DNA of 64,000 nucleotides, taken from contig CANMLU010000006.1 of the NCBI GenBank assembly GCA_947498815.1, forward strand, positions 62,001-126,000. Reading direction: 5' to 3'. The DNA is from an uncultured Aquimarina sp. GTDB lineage: Bacteria; Bacteroidota; Bacteroidia; Flavobacteriales; Flavobacteriaceae. The position numbers and the translations under genes are program-made. This document shows, piece after piece, positions 16,566 to 25,793 of this stretch. Numbering within the stretch: the stretch's first letter is position 1; the number at the start of each line of letters is the position of its first letter. The notes under the pieces are model-generated. The model saw only the letters and a list, made by a program, of their open reading frames with translations, made no database searches and had not been told where the DNA came from.

Positions 16566-18770
16566 ATGCCATTTACTGCGGAACAATTCGGAATCTTAGC
16601 CGAAAAAACCTTGCATTTTCTTCTTATTCTTAAAAAGGATGGGAAAATTATCACTTGTAATAATAGATGCGAGATGCTTTTTCCGTTTAAGGCCGATGAA
16701 ATAAAAGGAAAATATATTACAGATTATATTATTGATGCCGACGTTAAAATCTTTAAAGATTCTATTGCCACTCTAAGTGATCAAAATGCTATACTAAGTA
16801 AATCCCTAAGTTTTGCTACAGAAAAAGAAGGTGTATTGGCGTTAAAATTTAACTTGACCTATCATAATGATTTAATATATGCGGCCGGGATAGATACAAC
16901 CGAAGAATATAAGGAGCACAGAGCCTTAATAACTCTTTCAAAACTAACCAAAACAGGTGCTTGGTATTATAACCCGAAGAACAAAGAAATGTTCTGGTCC
17001 CGGGGCTGTTACCTTATTAAAGATTTGGATCCAGATACTCCTATGACCAGAGAAAAAGGAGCTAGTTTTTATCCCGAAAAATCCAGAAAAAATGTAGAAA
17101 ACTATCTCGACAATTTAATAAAGTATAAAGAACCCTATGAGTATACCGAAAAAATCGTTACTGCAAAAGGAAATGAAAAGTGGATAAAAGTAGTTGCGCA
17201 ACCCGTTATTTACAAAAATGAGGTTATCTATGTTAATGGTACCATTGCCGATGTTACTGACCGACATAATTATATTGAAAAACTGAAATACAATGAGGAA
17301 ACTAAACATTTGGCTCTTAAAGGAATACAATCGGGGTTATTTGATCACTTAATCGAGAAAAATGAAGTTTTTTATAGTATCGATTTTAAGAAAATGTTAG
17401 GATTGCCTCTAGATCAGGATTTTGTTCCGGAAGAGGTTTTTAGAGAAATGATACATCCGGATGATGTTGAAGCGGCTTTAAAAAGACACTTAGAAAATCT
17501 AAATAAAGAAGGAAATCATTATTATAATTTCTATCGCCTTAAAAATCAAGCAGGAGAATATCGCCATTACGAGGTACACGGGTTTCGAAGAAAGGATAAC
17601 AATGGGAATACAACCAGAATGATTGGTAACCTTATAGATGTACACCAAAAGAAGCTTAATGAAAAAACCATAGCAGAAAGTAAAAATAGATTACAGGCTA
17701 TAGTAAATAATGGCTTTGCCTATACAGTTTTACTTGACATTGAAGGAAGAATTTTAATGACCGATAAAGAATCCTTAAAGATTATCAAAAGGGATTCAAA
17801 GATAGACCCTACTAAGACTGAAAGTTTTTTTATAGATGTTATGCCACTGAATTTTAAAAATTCATTTGCGCACTCGTTTAATGAAGCTTTAAAAGGTAAC
17901 AGTATAAAGAAAGAAGTAGAACGTATCAATCATAACGGTAATTCACAATGGTTAGAATCAAAATATGCACCGGTCTTTGACAACGAATATAAAATAAACT
18001 CAATATTGGTAAGTTTTCATGATATTACAGAACAAAAACTTGCAGAACAAGCTATTAAAGAAGCACATATAAAAGAGCAAGAACTAAGTAACCTTAAATC
18101 AAACATTCTTTCCAATTTTAGTCATGAAATACGGACTCCCTTAAATGGTATATTAACCATCAGTAATTTATTATTAAACAACGAGCCTCTAGAAGATCAA
18201 GGTCAATTACTCAACTATTTAGAAGAAAGTAAGGATCGGCTTTTGGACACTATGAATAAACTATCCAATTTTAGTGAGATTGATGCTATCCATGCAAATT
18301 TAACCTTTGAAGAGTTAGATGTAAATTATTTGGTTGAAACTTCTTTTATAGAATATAAGCATATGGCTGAAGCCAAAGACCTAGACTATACTATAGAACT
18401 TGATGAAGCATGTCCTCAAACAAAAATTGATAAAAACTTATTTAGATTGGCACTCAACAATATCATACACAATGCTATAAAATACACCTCAAAAGGATCA
18501 GTAGATATTAGCATTGATTCTAAGAGTTTAGAAAAATATATCTATATTTATGTTAAGGATTCGGGTATCGGGATAGATAAAAAGAATTTTGAAAAAATAT
18601 TTGACCCCTTGGTTCAAGAAAGTGTGGGGATTAGCAGAAAATATGAAGGAACTGGTGTAGGTCTAAGTTTATCCAAAAGGTATATTGAAATTTTAGGAGG
18701 AAAAATTAAATTAAAAAGTAAATTGGGTATAGGTACAAAATTTGCAATTATAATACCAAAATGCCTATGA
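16566..18770 (+). CDS. PAS-domain sensor histidine kinase
   Basis: This 734-residue soluble sensor kinase has no membrane segment. About four PAS-type regions occupy the first 500 residues (for example FLLILKKDGKIITCNNRCEMLF at the N-terminus, EKWIKVVAQPVIYKNEV, a PAS_3-like FREMIHPDDVEAALKRH, and WLESKYAPVFDNEY followed by DITEQK). The HisKA helix has the phospho-accepting His in NFSHEIRTPLNG near residue 519. The ATPase domain shows the N box NNIIHNAIKY, G1 DSGIGID and G2 GTGVGLSLSKRYIE. The gene overlaps the next one, a receiver-only protein, by 10 bp, so the pair is translationally coupled. The signal sensed cannot be inferred. Confidence 0.93.
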   Translation: MPFTAEQFGILAEKTLHFLLILKKDGKIITCNNRCEMLFPFKADEIKGKYITDYIIDADVKIFKDSIATLSDQNAILSKSLSFATEKEGVLALKFNLTYHNDLIYAAGIDTTEEYKEHRALITLSKLTKTGAWYYNPKNKEMFWSRGCYLIKDLDPDTPMTREKGASFYPEKSRKNVENYLDNLIKYKEPYEYTEKIVTAKGNEKWIKVVAQPVIYKNEVIYVNGTIADVTDRHNYIEKLKYNEETKHLALKGIQSGLFDHLIEKNEVFYSIDFKKMLGLPLDQDFVPEEVFREMIHPDDVEAALKRHLENLNKEGNHYYNFYRLKNQAGEYRHYEVHGFRRKDNNGNTTRMIGNLIDVHQKKLNEKTIAESKNRLQAIVNNGFAYTVLLDIEGRILMTDKESLKIIKRDSKIDPTKTESFFIDVMPLNFKNSFAHSFNEALKGNSIKKEVERINHNGNSQWLESKYAPVFDNEYKINSILVSFHDITEQKLAEQAIKEAHIKEQELSNLKSNILSNFSHEIRTPLNGILTISNLLLNNEPLEDQGQLLNYLEESKDRLLDTMNKLSNFSEIDAIHANLTFEELDVNYLVETSFIEYKHMAEAKDLDYTIELDEACPQTKIDKNLFRLALNNIIHNAIKYTSKGSVDISIDSKSLEKYIYIYVKDSGIGIDKKNFEKIFDPLVQESVGISRKYEGTGVGLSLSKRYIEILGGKIKLKSKLGIGTKFAIIIPKCL

Positions 18771-19150
18771 ATATTCTTTACGTAGAGGACAATAAAATAA
18801 ATGCAATGGTAATGGATAAAATGTTATCCAGAACTGATTCTAAAGTTACGATTGCAGAAAATGGGTCTCAAGCCCTTAAAGTTGTTAAAGACAAAAATCT
18901 AGATCTTATTCTGGTTGATATTAACCTTGGATTAAATCAAATGGATGGATGTGAATTGCTCCAAAGGTTTCGTAAACTCGATATTTTAAACAATATTCCG
19001 GTATTTGCAGTTACGGCCTATGCAATGCCAGGAGACGAACAACGTTTTATAAATATTGGTTTTGACAAGTACTTCTCTAAGCCTGTAAATTTTGACAAGC
19101 TTTTGTCGGTTATATCTTCTATAAAGGGAAAGGAAAATAAAACGAGTTAG
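18761..19150 (+). CDS. Single-domain response regulator (CheY-like receiver)
   Basis: The 129-residue protein is a lone receiver domain. It has the acidic pocket VEDN near residues 8-11, the phospho-acceptor Asp in LVDINLG near residue 53, the conserved Thr in AVTAYA and the Lys in FSKPVN. No output domain is attached. It starts within the 3' end of the histidine kinase gene (10-bp overlap; an alternative ATG is at 18767), so it is presumably that kinase's partner. It may act by protein contact or relay phosphate onward. It converges on the helicase gene with an 11-bp gap. Confidence 0.93.
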   Translation: MPMNILYVEDNKINAMVMDKMLSRTDSKVTIAENGSQALKVVKDKNLDLILVDINLGLNQMDGCELLQRFRKLDILNNIPVFAVTAYAMPGDEQRFINIGFDKYFSKPVNFDKLLSVISSIKGKENKTS

Positions 19151-19161
19151 CACTCTCTATA

Positions 19162-20271
19162 CTACCTAATTTGACTAAATCGTATTCCCAGTTGCTTTTC
19201 TAGCTCTCTAATCACTTTTAATTCGGCTTTGGTTATAAGAGCAAGCGACAATCCGGTTTTTCCAGCTCTTGCCGTTCTTCCACTTCTATGCGTATAATAT
19301 TCTATTTGATCGGGTAGTTGATAATGAATTATAAAAGCCAAATTATCAACATCTATACCTCTTGCAGCAACATCTGTTGATACTAATAATTGTAATGTCT
19401 TATTTCTAAAAGCTCTCATTACTTTATCCCTATCTTTCTGGGTCATTTCGCCTTCAAGAAGGCCAACTTCATAATTCTTTGCTTTAAGTTGCTTCGATAA
19501 AGTTCGTGCCGCAACTTTGGTTTTGGTAAAAATGATCCCTCTGCTATTTTTTTGAGTTTTTAAAAAATACGTGAGCGTATCCAATTTACTGAGATCATCT
19601 CCTACTACGAATTGATGATCAATCCCCTTGTTTACCGCTTCATTCTTATCAATAGTTACCCGTACAGCATTTTTATCAACGTATGTATTAATGATTTCAT
19701 TTAATGTTGAAGGCATTGTAGCCGAAAACAACCATATGTTTCTATACCCTTTGGTAGTATTCAATATGGTAGTAAGGTCTTTTTTAAACCCCATACTTAG
19801 CATCTCATCGGCCTCATCCATAACAACAGTTTCTATTTTGGAAATATCAACAGCTTTTCGTTCAATCAAATCAATAAGTCTACCAGGTGTTGCTACCACA
19901 ATATGGGTAGGTCTTCGTAACCTCGAAATTTGGCGTTCTATCTTTTCTCCTCCATATACAGATTCTGTAAAAATCTTATCGGTGTACTTTGTAAACTTAA
20001 AAAGTTGTTTTGCTATTTGTTGGCCAAGCTCTCTGGTTGGTGCTAAAATCAATGCTTGTACATGTGTTTTCTTAGGATCCACCTTGGATAATAAAGGCAC
20101 CCCAAATGCAGCCGTTTTGCCTGTTCCTGTTTGGGCTTTTCCAATAAAATCAATTTGATCATTAATTAAAAGTGGTATCGCTTCTTCTTGTATTTTGGTA
20201 GGGACAATGATTCCCATCTCTTTAAGACCTTTATTAAGATCTTTTGATACTCCTAATTCTAAAAACGTCAT
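19162..20271 (-). CDS. DEAD-box ATP-dependent RNA helicase
   Basis: All DEAD-box helicase motifs are visible: the Q motif PTKIQEEAIPLL, motif I AQTGTGKT, Ia PTRELG, TPGR, II DEAD, III SAT, IV GIIFTKT, V STDVAARGID and VI HRSGRTARAG. The protein is short (369 residues from ATG at 20271) and ends right after the second RecA domain, with none of the basic C-terminal tail that many RhlE-like members carry. The frame extends to 20292, but MTFLELGVS is the usual family start. It probably unwinds structured RNA in translation, ribosome assembly or decay. It stands alone between a converging receiver gene and a small secreted protein gene. Confidence 0.93.
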   Translation of the reverse strand: MTFLELGVSKDLNKGLKEMGIIVPTKIQEEAIPLLINDQIDFIGKAQTGTGKTAAFGVPLLSKVDPKKTHVQALILAPTRELGQQIAKQLFKFTKYTDKIFTESVYGGEKIERQISRLRRPTHIVVATPGRLIDLIERKAVDISKIETVVMDEADEMLSMGFKKDLTTILNTTKGYRNIWLFSATMPSTLNEIINTYVDKNAVRVTIDKNEAVNKGIDHQFVVGDDLSKLDTLTYFLKTQKNSRGIIFTKTKVAARTLSKQLKAKNYEVGLLEGEMTQKDRDKVMRAFRNKTLQLLVSTDVAARGIDVDNLAFIIHYQLPDQIEYYTHRSGRTARAGKTGLSLALITKAELKVIRELEKQLGIRFSQIR

Positions 20272-20357
20272 GCCTACTGATTTTGATTGCAAAAGTAAAT
20301 GAATATATATTCAAAACTTTACTAAATCAGAAAATAACTACTTTTAAATATGGTATA

Positions 20358-20744
20358 CTAGCAAGAGATACTCATGAAGTAAACAAAAAGCTGTCTTTTA
20401 AGAGTCAATCCTTTTTTATGGAAATGCGCTTCATTCATACAAAATCCACCAGAACAGTTAAAATCAGCACCTTCATCAGAAGAAATAATATCTAGCAAAG
20501 AAACTCCTTGGTGATGATCATGATCATGTTCTTCATTAGAAATTTTAGGGCTATGCTCTGATTGTGTATTTTTGTAGGAAAAACCTTCTTTTTCAATTGT
20601 ATTAGAATCTATTTCTTGATGCAATTGAGCATCTAAAGAAACATCTATGTGGTTAGTATCCGAACTATGATTGACTTGAGAATAACCAAGATTCACAATC
20701 ATTAAAAAAACTAATAAGAATGGGTTGTGTAGAAGTTTAATCAT
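20358..20744 (-). CDS. Small secreted His-rich protein, possible metal binder
   Basis: ATG at 20744 gives 128 residues with a signal peptide (NPFLLVFLMIVNLGYSQ). The mature part contains a His/Asp/Glu cluster (SNEEHDHDHHQG) and a Cys/His cluster (NCSGGFCMNEAHFHKKG), and ends in a Cys. The frame is open to 20789, but that adds residues ahead of the signal. Clusters of His, Cys and acidic residues are what a periplasmic metal-binding peptide would show, though no known family is recognised. Upstream, at 20908-20940, two CGGGAAAA motifs occur, one being the inverted repeat GGGAAAACCC also found at 52306. Confidence 0.6.
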   Translation of the reverse strand: MIKLLHNPFLLVFLMIVNLGYSQVNHSSDTNHIDVSLDAQLHQEIDSNTIEKEGFSYKNTQSEHSPKISNEEHDHDHHQGVSLLDIISSDEGADFNCSGGFCMNEAHFHKKGLTLKRQLFVYFMSISC

Positions 20745-20962
20745 ATAATTCAATTTTGGTTTTGGGGCTTTGACTAATTTGTGATTCAAAATAACAGGTT
20801 TTAAGAAAAAAATATACGTTTTTGAATTACTAAACTTTCAAATACATCGGCAAAATACACATAATATCGTTAAAATACAATAAAATCTTGTTTTTTAACA
20901 CTTTATCACGGGAAAAACTTTTTAAATTACGGGAAAACCCTTTATTTAAACAGAAGCTTTAA

Positions 20963-21853
20963 TTAGAATAGCTTAAGGTCATCGGATAAATGACTTGGTA
21001 AATTAATGGATATATCCAGCTCTTCGTTTAATTTTTGAATAAAGTAAGCCGACAACAAAGGGGATTCTTTTTCGATATTTTGATGAACAAAAAAATGAAT
21101 ATGGTTGATACCTAGATCTTTCCAGGTTTTCAATCTTAAAATCCAATCGTCCAATCTACTGTAGTCTGTTTGATGGTTTGCCCCTACATATCTTATAAAA
21201 GCTTCATCATTGGTTAGTCTCATATGCAATAAATCTCTTCTACCAGCAGTATCTGTAATAATATTTGCAATACTATTAGATTCAAGAAGACTGCATAATT
21301 CATCAGCAACCTCAGCATTATTAAACCAATCTGTATGTCTAAATTCTACCGCTAATCGAATTTCTTTGGGCCATTTCTCAATAAACTTGATAACTCTATC
21401 CATATTTTTGGGTCCGAAATTACCATGCAACTGCAAAAAAATTGTTCCCAATTTTTCTTTCAGGTGGATCGCGCTGGCCAGATATTCATCTACATATGGA
21501 TACACATCATCATTTAACCTCTTAAGGTGAGAGATATTTTGTACTAGTTTTGGAAAAAACTTAAAACCCTCGGGGGTTTTATCATACCATTTCTTAAACT
21601 GATCTTCAGGAAATATTCTATAAAATGTAGCATTAAGCTCAATACTATTAAATTGTCTTGAATAATACTCAAGCTCATCTTTTGTGCCTCTGGGATAGAA
21701 ACCCTTGAGATCTTGTCTATTCCATTTTGCACAACCAACATAAATGGACAAGTCGTTTGTAGCGGTATTCTTTAAAATTTTAGACGTATCAATATGATCT
21801 TTAGGTAATGTAAAATCAATCTGCTCTGGGTATTCTACTTTGCCGAATTGCAT
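20963..21853 (-). CDS. DUF72 family protein (YecE-like)
   Basis: The 296-residue protein has the DUF72 signature: YVGCAKWNRQDLKGFYP near the N-terminus, YYSRQFNSIELNATFYR, FFPKLVQNISH, LFLQLHGNFGP-like FLQLHGNFGPKN, LAVEFRHTDWFN, TDTAGRRDLLHM and IRYVGANH. Proteins of this family have a TIM-barrel fold and no settled function. It appears to be a single-gene transcription unit. The downstream side (20790-20962) carries the CGGGAAAA motifs noted for the His-rich gene. Confidence 0.9.
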   Translation of the reverse strand: MQFGKVEYPEQIDFTLPKDHIDTSKILKNTATNDLSIYVGCAKWNRQDLKGFYPRGTKDELEYYSRQFNSIELNATFYRIFPEDQFKKWYDKTPEGFKFFPKLVQNISHLKRLNDDVYPYVDEYLASAIHLKEKLGTIFLQLHGNFGPKNMDRVIKFIEKWPKEIRLAVEFRHTDWFNNAEVADELCSLLESNSIANIITDTAGRRDLLHMRLTNDEAFIRYVGANHQTDYSRLDDWILRLKTWKDLGINHIHFFVHQNIEKESPLLSAYFIQKLNEELDISINLPSHLSDDLKLF

Positions 21854-22241
21854 ATATAATAAAGATTTGTGATAGTGATAATTATATTCTCAATAGACTA
21901 GGATGACTGCAAAAACAACACTACATATTAACTACTTATTATTGTCTTACTATCAAACCAGAAATAAAGTTACAAATTGATTAGCAATTACATATTTACT
22001 ATCTGCTTTTTGTTTATAAGTCGTTCAAAACTCTAATTGAGTGCCTGAAATTTGAATAGAACTATCACCTTAGCAAAAAAACTCCCAAAAAACAGGAGCT
22101 TTCTCGCATAAAGCCATTTTTAATCACAAAAACATTCTAGATCTTATTACCATGTACATGAGAAAAAATACTTGTTTACGATTCAAAATCGTTTAATCGA
22201 TTTATTATCAAATCAAAAACCTGTTAAGCAAAACGATTTTC
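21854..22241. other. Intergenic region with copy 1 of a 66-bp direct repeat
   Basis: The 388-bp stretch between the DUF72 start and the stop of the T9SS-secreted protein has no gene. It contains the left copy of a perfect 66-bp repeat (22000-22065), followed by a weak hairpin (CTCC/GGAG around 22082-22101). The right copy is at 24155-24220. Confidence 0.7.
22000..22065 (+). repeat. 66-bp direct repeat, copy 1
   Basis: The 66 bases beginning TATCTGCTTTTTGTTTATAA and ending in GAATAGAACTAT recur without mismatch at 24155-24220 in the same orientation. The flanks on both sides differ. The two copies enclose the FG-GAP gene. Confidence 0.95.
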
Positions 22242-23783
22242 TTAGTGCTTGATAAAACGTACTTGGGTTACCTTATCATCAGAAGTTGTTACTTTTGCAA
22301 TATATACTCCAGAAGTTAAACCAGAAACATCCGTAGTTATGGCATTACTATCAATTGTTGTAATACTTTCGCTCTTGTATATAGTACCGTAAAAGTCAAT
22401 AATCTGTACATCAGATATGGCGACAGAACCAGAATTTAATGTCAATATATCATAAGTTGGAACCGGGTATACCAAAAGTTTTGTAGCCATATTTCCCTCA
22501 TTAAACTGTTCCTCGACCCTAAAATCGTTAATGTTATAGATCGTCATTACTCCCTCATCATCATTAGCAAAAGGAGCATTTACAAAAACTATATCACCAT
22601 CAATAATAATAGTCCTTCCAAAACCTGAACTTGGCTTAATGTTATTTGAGGGATTTACAACTTGTTTCTCTAACCAAACTCCTTGTTTATTGCGAATAAA
22701 AACATTTAAAACACCAGAATTAGTACTTCCAGAAAATGGAAAAGTTGACCCCACGATCATAATATCATCTTGCACGTCGAGTCCATCACCAAAAGCTGCA
22801 AGTTCAAATCGTTTTGAAGGTGTAACTTTTTGGGTCTCTATCCAAGTACCATTAGCCCGGCGTTTAAACACATATACAGCTCCCGCTAATATAGTAGCAT
22901 CTCCATCACTCTCTAAATCTGCACTAATAAAAGCATAATCACCTTGCAATTTTACAGATGCTCCAAAACGATCAAATTCCATCCTATCCGAAGCCGTTAA
23001 TTTCTGTTTTTGCCTCCATTTTCTGTTATTCTTTTTTTCAAAAATATAAGCTGACCCTACTAGAGTTATAGAGGGATCATTATCGTCCGCATCTGCAAAA
23101 GTGCTAATAATTGCTCGATTTCTTTCTATTTTAACTCTATAACCAAAACCATCTCCCAATGTTCTATCTTCAGCATGTATTTGTTGAGTTTGAATCCATT
23201 TATTTCTGCGACTTCTTCTAAACACATAGACTGACCCTTCAGGAAAATCTGGAGAAGTTATTCCAGGAGCTCCTATCATAATCTTATTTCTATTTATATC
23301 CACCGAAAAACCAAAATTATCACCAGGCTTAGCCTTAGATCCTATTAACACTTGTATCTGTTTCCAAATTCCCCGTCGATTCTTTTTAAACACATAGGCT
23401 ATTCCTGTTTTTGATTTTGGCCCAGATTGCTGTGTAGCTCCAAGTACTGCATAATTGCCACTAATTGCTACGGTACTACCAAAACCGTTAAAAGCGATAG
23501 GTTTTGATGCTTCCAAGCGTTGTACTCTTCTCCACTTTCCCGAACGTGTTTTTCTGTAAACATAAGCAGCTCCAGCATTAGTCAGAGTATCTCCCCTTCG
23601 AGTAATTTTAATTTCTCTAGGGGCTCCAAGAATGGCAAAGTTATTGTCAATATCAAATGAAACACCGAAAATTCCCCGTGCTCCTTCTAAAGGTGGTTTT
23701 AATTGCGAGACTTCTTCAATAACCTGTGCATTACTTTTAAGACATATAAATATCAGAAAAATTAGAATAATTTTTTTTTTCAT
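22242..23783 (-). CDS. T9SS-secreted FG-GAP repeat protein
   Basis: The protein has a signal peptide (LIFLIFICLKSNAQ), then at least six FG-GAP-like blade repeats of about 55 residues. Each has the pattern FGxSVxIxGxxAxxGAP followed by GxAYVFxKxxxGxWxxxQxL, predicting a seven-bladed integrin-alpha-type propeller. The last about 85 residues are a type A T9SS sorting domain (LLVYPVPTYDILTLNS to SGVYIAKVTTSDDKVTQVRFIKH), which directs export across the outer membrane and attachment to the surface. It likely mediates surface binding or adhesion. The gene lies between two copies of a 66-bp perfect repeat, so it could have arrived or been rearranged as a unit. The regularity of the blades is high, suggesting recent repeat homogenisation. 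Confidence 0.88.
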   Translation of the reverse strand: MKKKIILIFLIFICLKSNAQVIEEVSQLKPPLEGARGIFGVSFDIDNNFAILGAPREIKITRRGDTLTNAGAAYVYRKTRSGKWRRVQRLEASKPIAFNGFGSTVAISGNYAVLGATQQSGPKSKTGIAYVFKKNRRGIWKQIQVLIGSKAKPGDNFGFSVDINRNKIMIGAPGITSPDFPEGSVYVFRRSRRNKWIQTQQIHAEDRTLGDGFGYRVKIERNRAIISTFADADDNDPSITLVGSAYIFEKKNNRKWRQKQKLTASDRMEFDRFGASVKLQGDYAFISADLESDGDATILAGAVYVFKRRANGTWIETQKVTPSKRFELAAFGDGLDVQDDIMIVGSTFPFSGSTNSGVLNVFIRNKQGVWLEKQVVNPSNNIKPSSGFGRTIIIDGDIVFVNAPFANDDEGVMTIYNINDFRVEEQFNEGNMATKLLVYPVPTYDILTLNSGSVAISDVQIIDFYGTIYKSESITTIDSNAITTDVSGLTSGVYIAKVTTSDDKVTQVRFIKH

Positions 23784-24248
23784 TTTGTAATAATTTAAAG
23801 TTGGTAATCAAATATTTGATTTATAATTAACAAAATAGACTTTATGACATATTTATTATATGAGTACAAATACTCATTTTCATTTATTTAACATAACTCA
23901 TTAAAATAGACAAAAGCTTAAATTGATGATATAAGTATATTTTAGATTTGTTTACTATTGAAGAAATGAAATCATCTTGACTTTTTGTGTTTAACCGAAA
24001 ATGAGGTGAAATTTCACCAAATGAGGCTCTTTTTGAAAGTCATAGCAGGGCTAAGGTTAGGAAAAGTAATTAAATCTGGGTGAATTTTAGTAATTTTTTA
24101 CGAAATAGCAAAAGTCGAGATATTAATATGTCTTAAAAAACTGCAATACCATAATATCTGCTTTTTGTTTATAAGTCGTTCAAAACTCTAATTGAGTGCC
24201 TGAAATTTGAATAGAACTATTATGTATTTTTAGTAAACCTTCATTATT
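23784..24248. promoter_or_regulatory. Divergent intergenic region with palindrome and repeat copy 2
   Basis: The 465-bp region lies between divergent genes. It contains a perfect 14-bp palindrome GGTGAAATTTCACC at 24005-24018, flanked on both sides by ATGAG, which could be an operator. It also contains the right copy of the 66-bp repeat, whose end is 28 bp before the ATG at 24249, where promoter elements would be expected. Confidence 0.55.
24155..24220 (+). repeat. 66-bp direct repeat, copy 2
   Basis: Identical over 66 bp to 22000-22065. It occupies the presumed promoter/leader position of the gene at 24249, which suggests that this copy is the original and that copy 1 arose with insertion or duplication of the intervening 2.1 kb. 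Confidence 0.95.
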
Positions 24249-24653
24249 ATGGAAAACAGGGAATCAAATTTATTGGCAATACGACCACAATTATTAAATG
24301 CCAGAGTATCTGAAAACATGTCCAACGATGAACAATTTCAGAATAAAACAATCAGACCAATCATAAAGCTGCAAGGGGATTTGCTTATTGAAGTATTCAA
24401 AAATTATATAGCAAAAAGAAAGAATACCTTCTATGAGTTATCCTTGGAGAAGCGATTGGACTTTATTGAAAATGCTATTCAAAAAGACATGAAGTTCCGA
24501 AACAGTCTGAAAGGAATGATTATTGGGCAATTTACTGTGGAAGAATATCTAATTTATACTAAAAATTCTTCTGCCCTTAACAAGCGTATGATGAATATTG
24601 TAAAAGAGCGTTTGCAAGATAACGTACAGTTGTTGGAATACAAGGTTGCATAA
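24249..24653 (+). CDS. Conserved flavobacterial protein of unknown function
   Basis: This is a 134-residue soluble protein with no signal peptide or membrane segment. It looks mostly helical (KLQGDLLIEVFKNYIAKRKNTFYELS, FIENAIQKDMKFRNSLKGMIIGQFT, NKRMMNIVKERLQDNVQLLEY). I recall similar flavobacterial proteins being labelled glyoxalase in annotations, but I see no metal-ligand pattern that supports this. It is a single-gene unit with an intrinsic terminator directly downstream. Its upstream region contains the 66-bp repeat. Confidence 0.8.
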   Translation: MENRESNLLAIRPQLLNARVSENMSNDEQFQNKTIRPIIKLQGDLLIEVFKNYIAKRKNTFYELSLEKRLDFIENAIQKDMKFRNSLKGMIIGQFTVEEYLIYTKNSSALNKRMMNIVKERLQDNVQLLEYKVA

Positions 24654-24681
24654 TTAACTGGTTTATTCTTTTTCTGGACTA

Positions 24682-24722
24682 AGCAAAGGAATGCAACACA
24701 AATTACCCCCCTTTGCTTTTTT
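24682..24722 (+). terminator. Intrinsic terminator after the 134-residue gene
   Basis: AGCAAAGG (24682-24689) pairs with CCTTTGCT (24710-24717) and is followed by a T run. The loop is 20 nt long. Confidence 0.7.
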
Positions 24723-24741
24723 AGTATATGTATGTAAGATT

Positions 24742-25689
24742 CTATTTCCTCAAATAGGCTAATACATTCTTTTCGATTCTATTTTCTATAGCTGCAGTAT
24801 TTGCTTTTTCGAATTTTACCCCTGTGATATTTTCATAAAGTTCAATATACCGATCAGAAACTGATACAATATATTCATCGGTCATATCAGGGATTTGCTG
24901 ACCTTCTTTACCTTGAAAACCATTACTTATAAGCCATTGTCTCACAAATTCTTTGGATAATTGCTTTTGTGTCTCTCCCTTATCCTGTCGTTCTTTATAC
25001 CCATCTGCATAAAAATAACGAGATGAATCTGGTGTGTGAATTTCATCGATCAACACAATTTTGCCCTCTTTGGTTTTACCGAACTCATATTTAGTATCGA
25101 CCAAAATCAATCCTTGCTTTGCAGCAATCTCTGTTCCTCTTTGAAAAAGTTTGCGTGTATAGTCTTCAAGGATCTCATAATCTTTTTCAGAAACAATTCC
25201 TTTTGACAATATTTCTTCACGAGCAATGTCCTCATCATGTTCACCATTCTCTGCCTTGGTTGAAGGTGTTATTATCGGCTCTGGAAATTTATCATTTTCT
25301 TTCATTCCATTTGGCATAGCTACACCGCATAATACTCGTTTCCCGATCTTATACTCTCTAGCTGCGTGACCAGATAGGTAACCACGAATTACCATTTCAA
25401 CTTTAAAAGGTTCGCAAAGATGACCAACAGCTACATTAGGATCTGGAGTTGCAATCAGCCAGTTTGGGACCAAATCTTGCGTAGCATTCATCATTTTGGT
25501 TGCAATCTGATTCAGTATCTGCCCCTTAAAAGGAATTCCTCTTGGCATGACAACATCAAAAGCAGATAATCGATCCGTAGCAATCATCACCAATAATTCA
25601 TCATTAATATTATACACTTCTCTAACTTTTCCTTTGTATACAGATTTTTGATTAGGAAAATTATAGTTTGTATCTACTATGGTATTCAT
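24742..25689 (-). CDS. purC: SAICAR synthetase (phosphoribosylaminoimidazole-succinocarboxamide synthase)
   Basis: PurC joins aspartate to CAIR with ATP in purine biosynthesis. The sequence shows the family's [11 protein letters not shown] start, [73 protein letters not shown] and [12 protein letters not shown]. At 315 residues it is the longer (eukaryote/Bacteroidota-like) type rather than the 237-residue E. coli form. The gene lies 104 bp downstream of phoH on the same strand and may share its transcript. Confidence 0.95.
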   Translation of the reverse strand: MNTIVDTNYNFPNQKSVYKGKVREVYNINDELLVMIATDRLSAFDVVMPRGIPFKGQILNQIATKMMNATQDLVPNWLIATPDPNVAVGHLCEPFKVEMVIRGYLSGHAAREYKIGKRVLCGVAMPNGMKENDKFPEPIITPSTKAENGEHDEDIAREEILSKGIVSEKDYEILEDYTRKLFQRGTEIAAKQGLILVDTKYEFGKTKEGKIVLIDEIHTPDSSRYFYADGYKERQDKGETQKQLSKEFVRQWLISNGFQGKEGQQIPDMTDEYIVSVSDRYIELYENITGVKFEKANTAAIENRIEKNVLAYLRK

Positions 25690-25793
25690 TTGTAGTTTGT
25701 GAGTTTTTGAGTAAATAAGTAAGTGAGACCAAAAGTATATTACAACTCACCTCACCACTCACAGTGAAGCATCCTAATCGCCTCATCACTATA

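Noticed and set aside
22066-24154. Insertion sequence flanked by target-site duplication
   Set aside because: No transposase or terminal inverted repeats were found, and 66 bp is too long for a typical target duplication; treated as a duplication or recombination scar.
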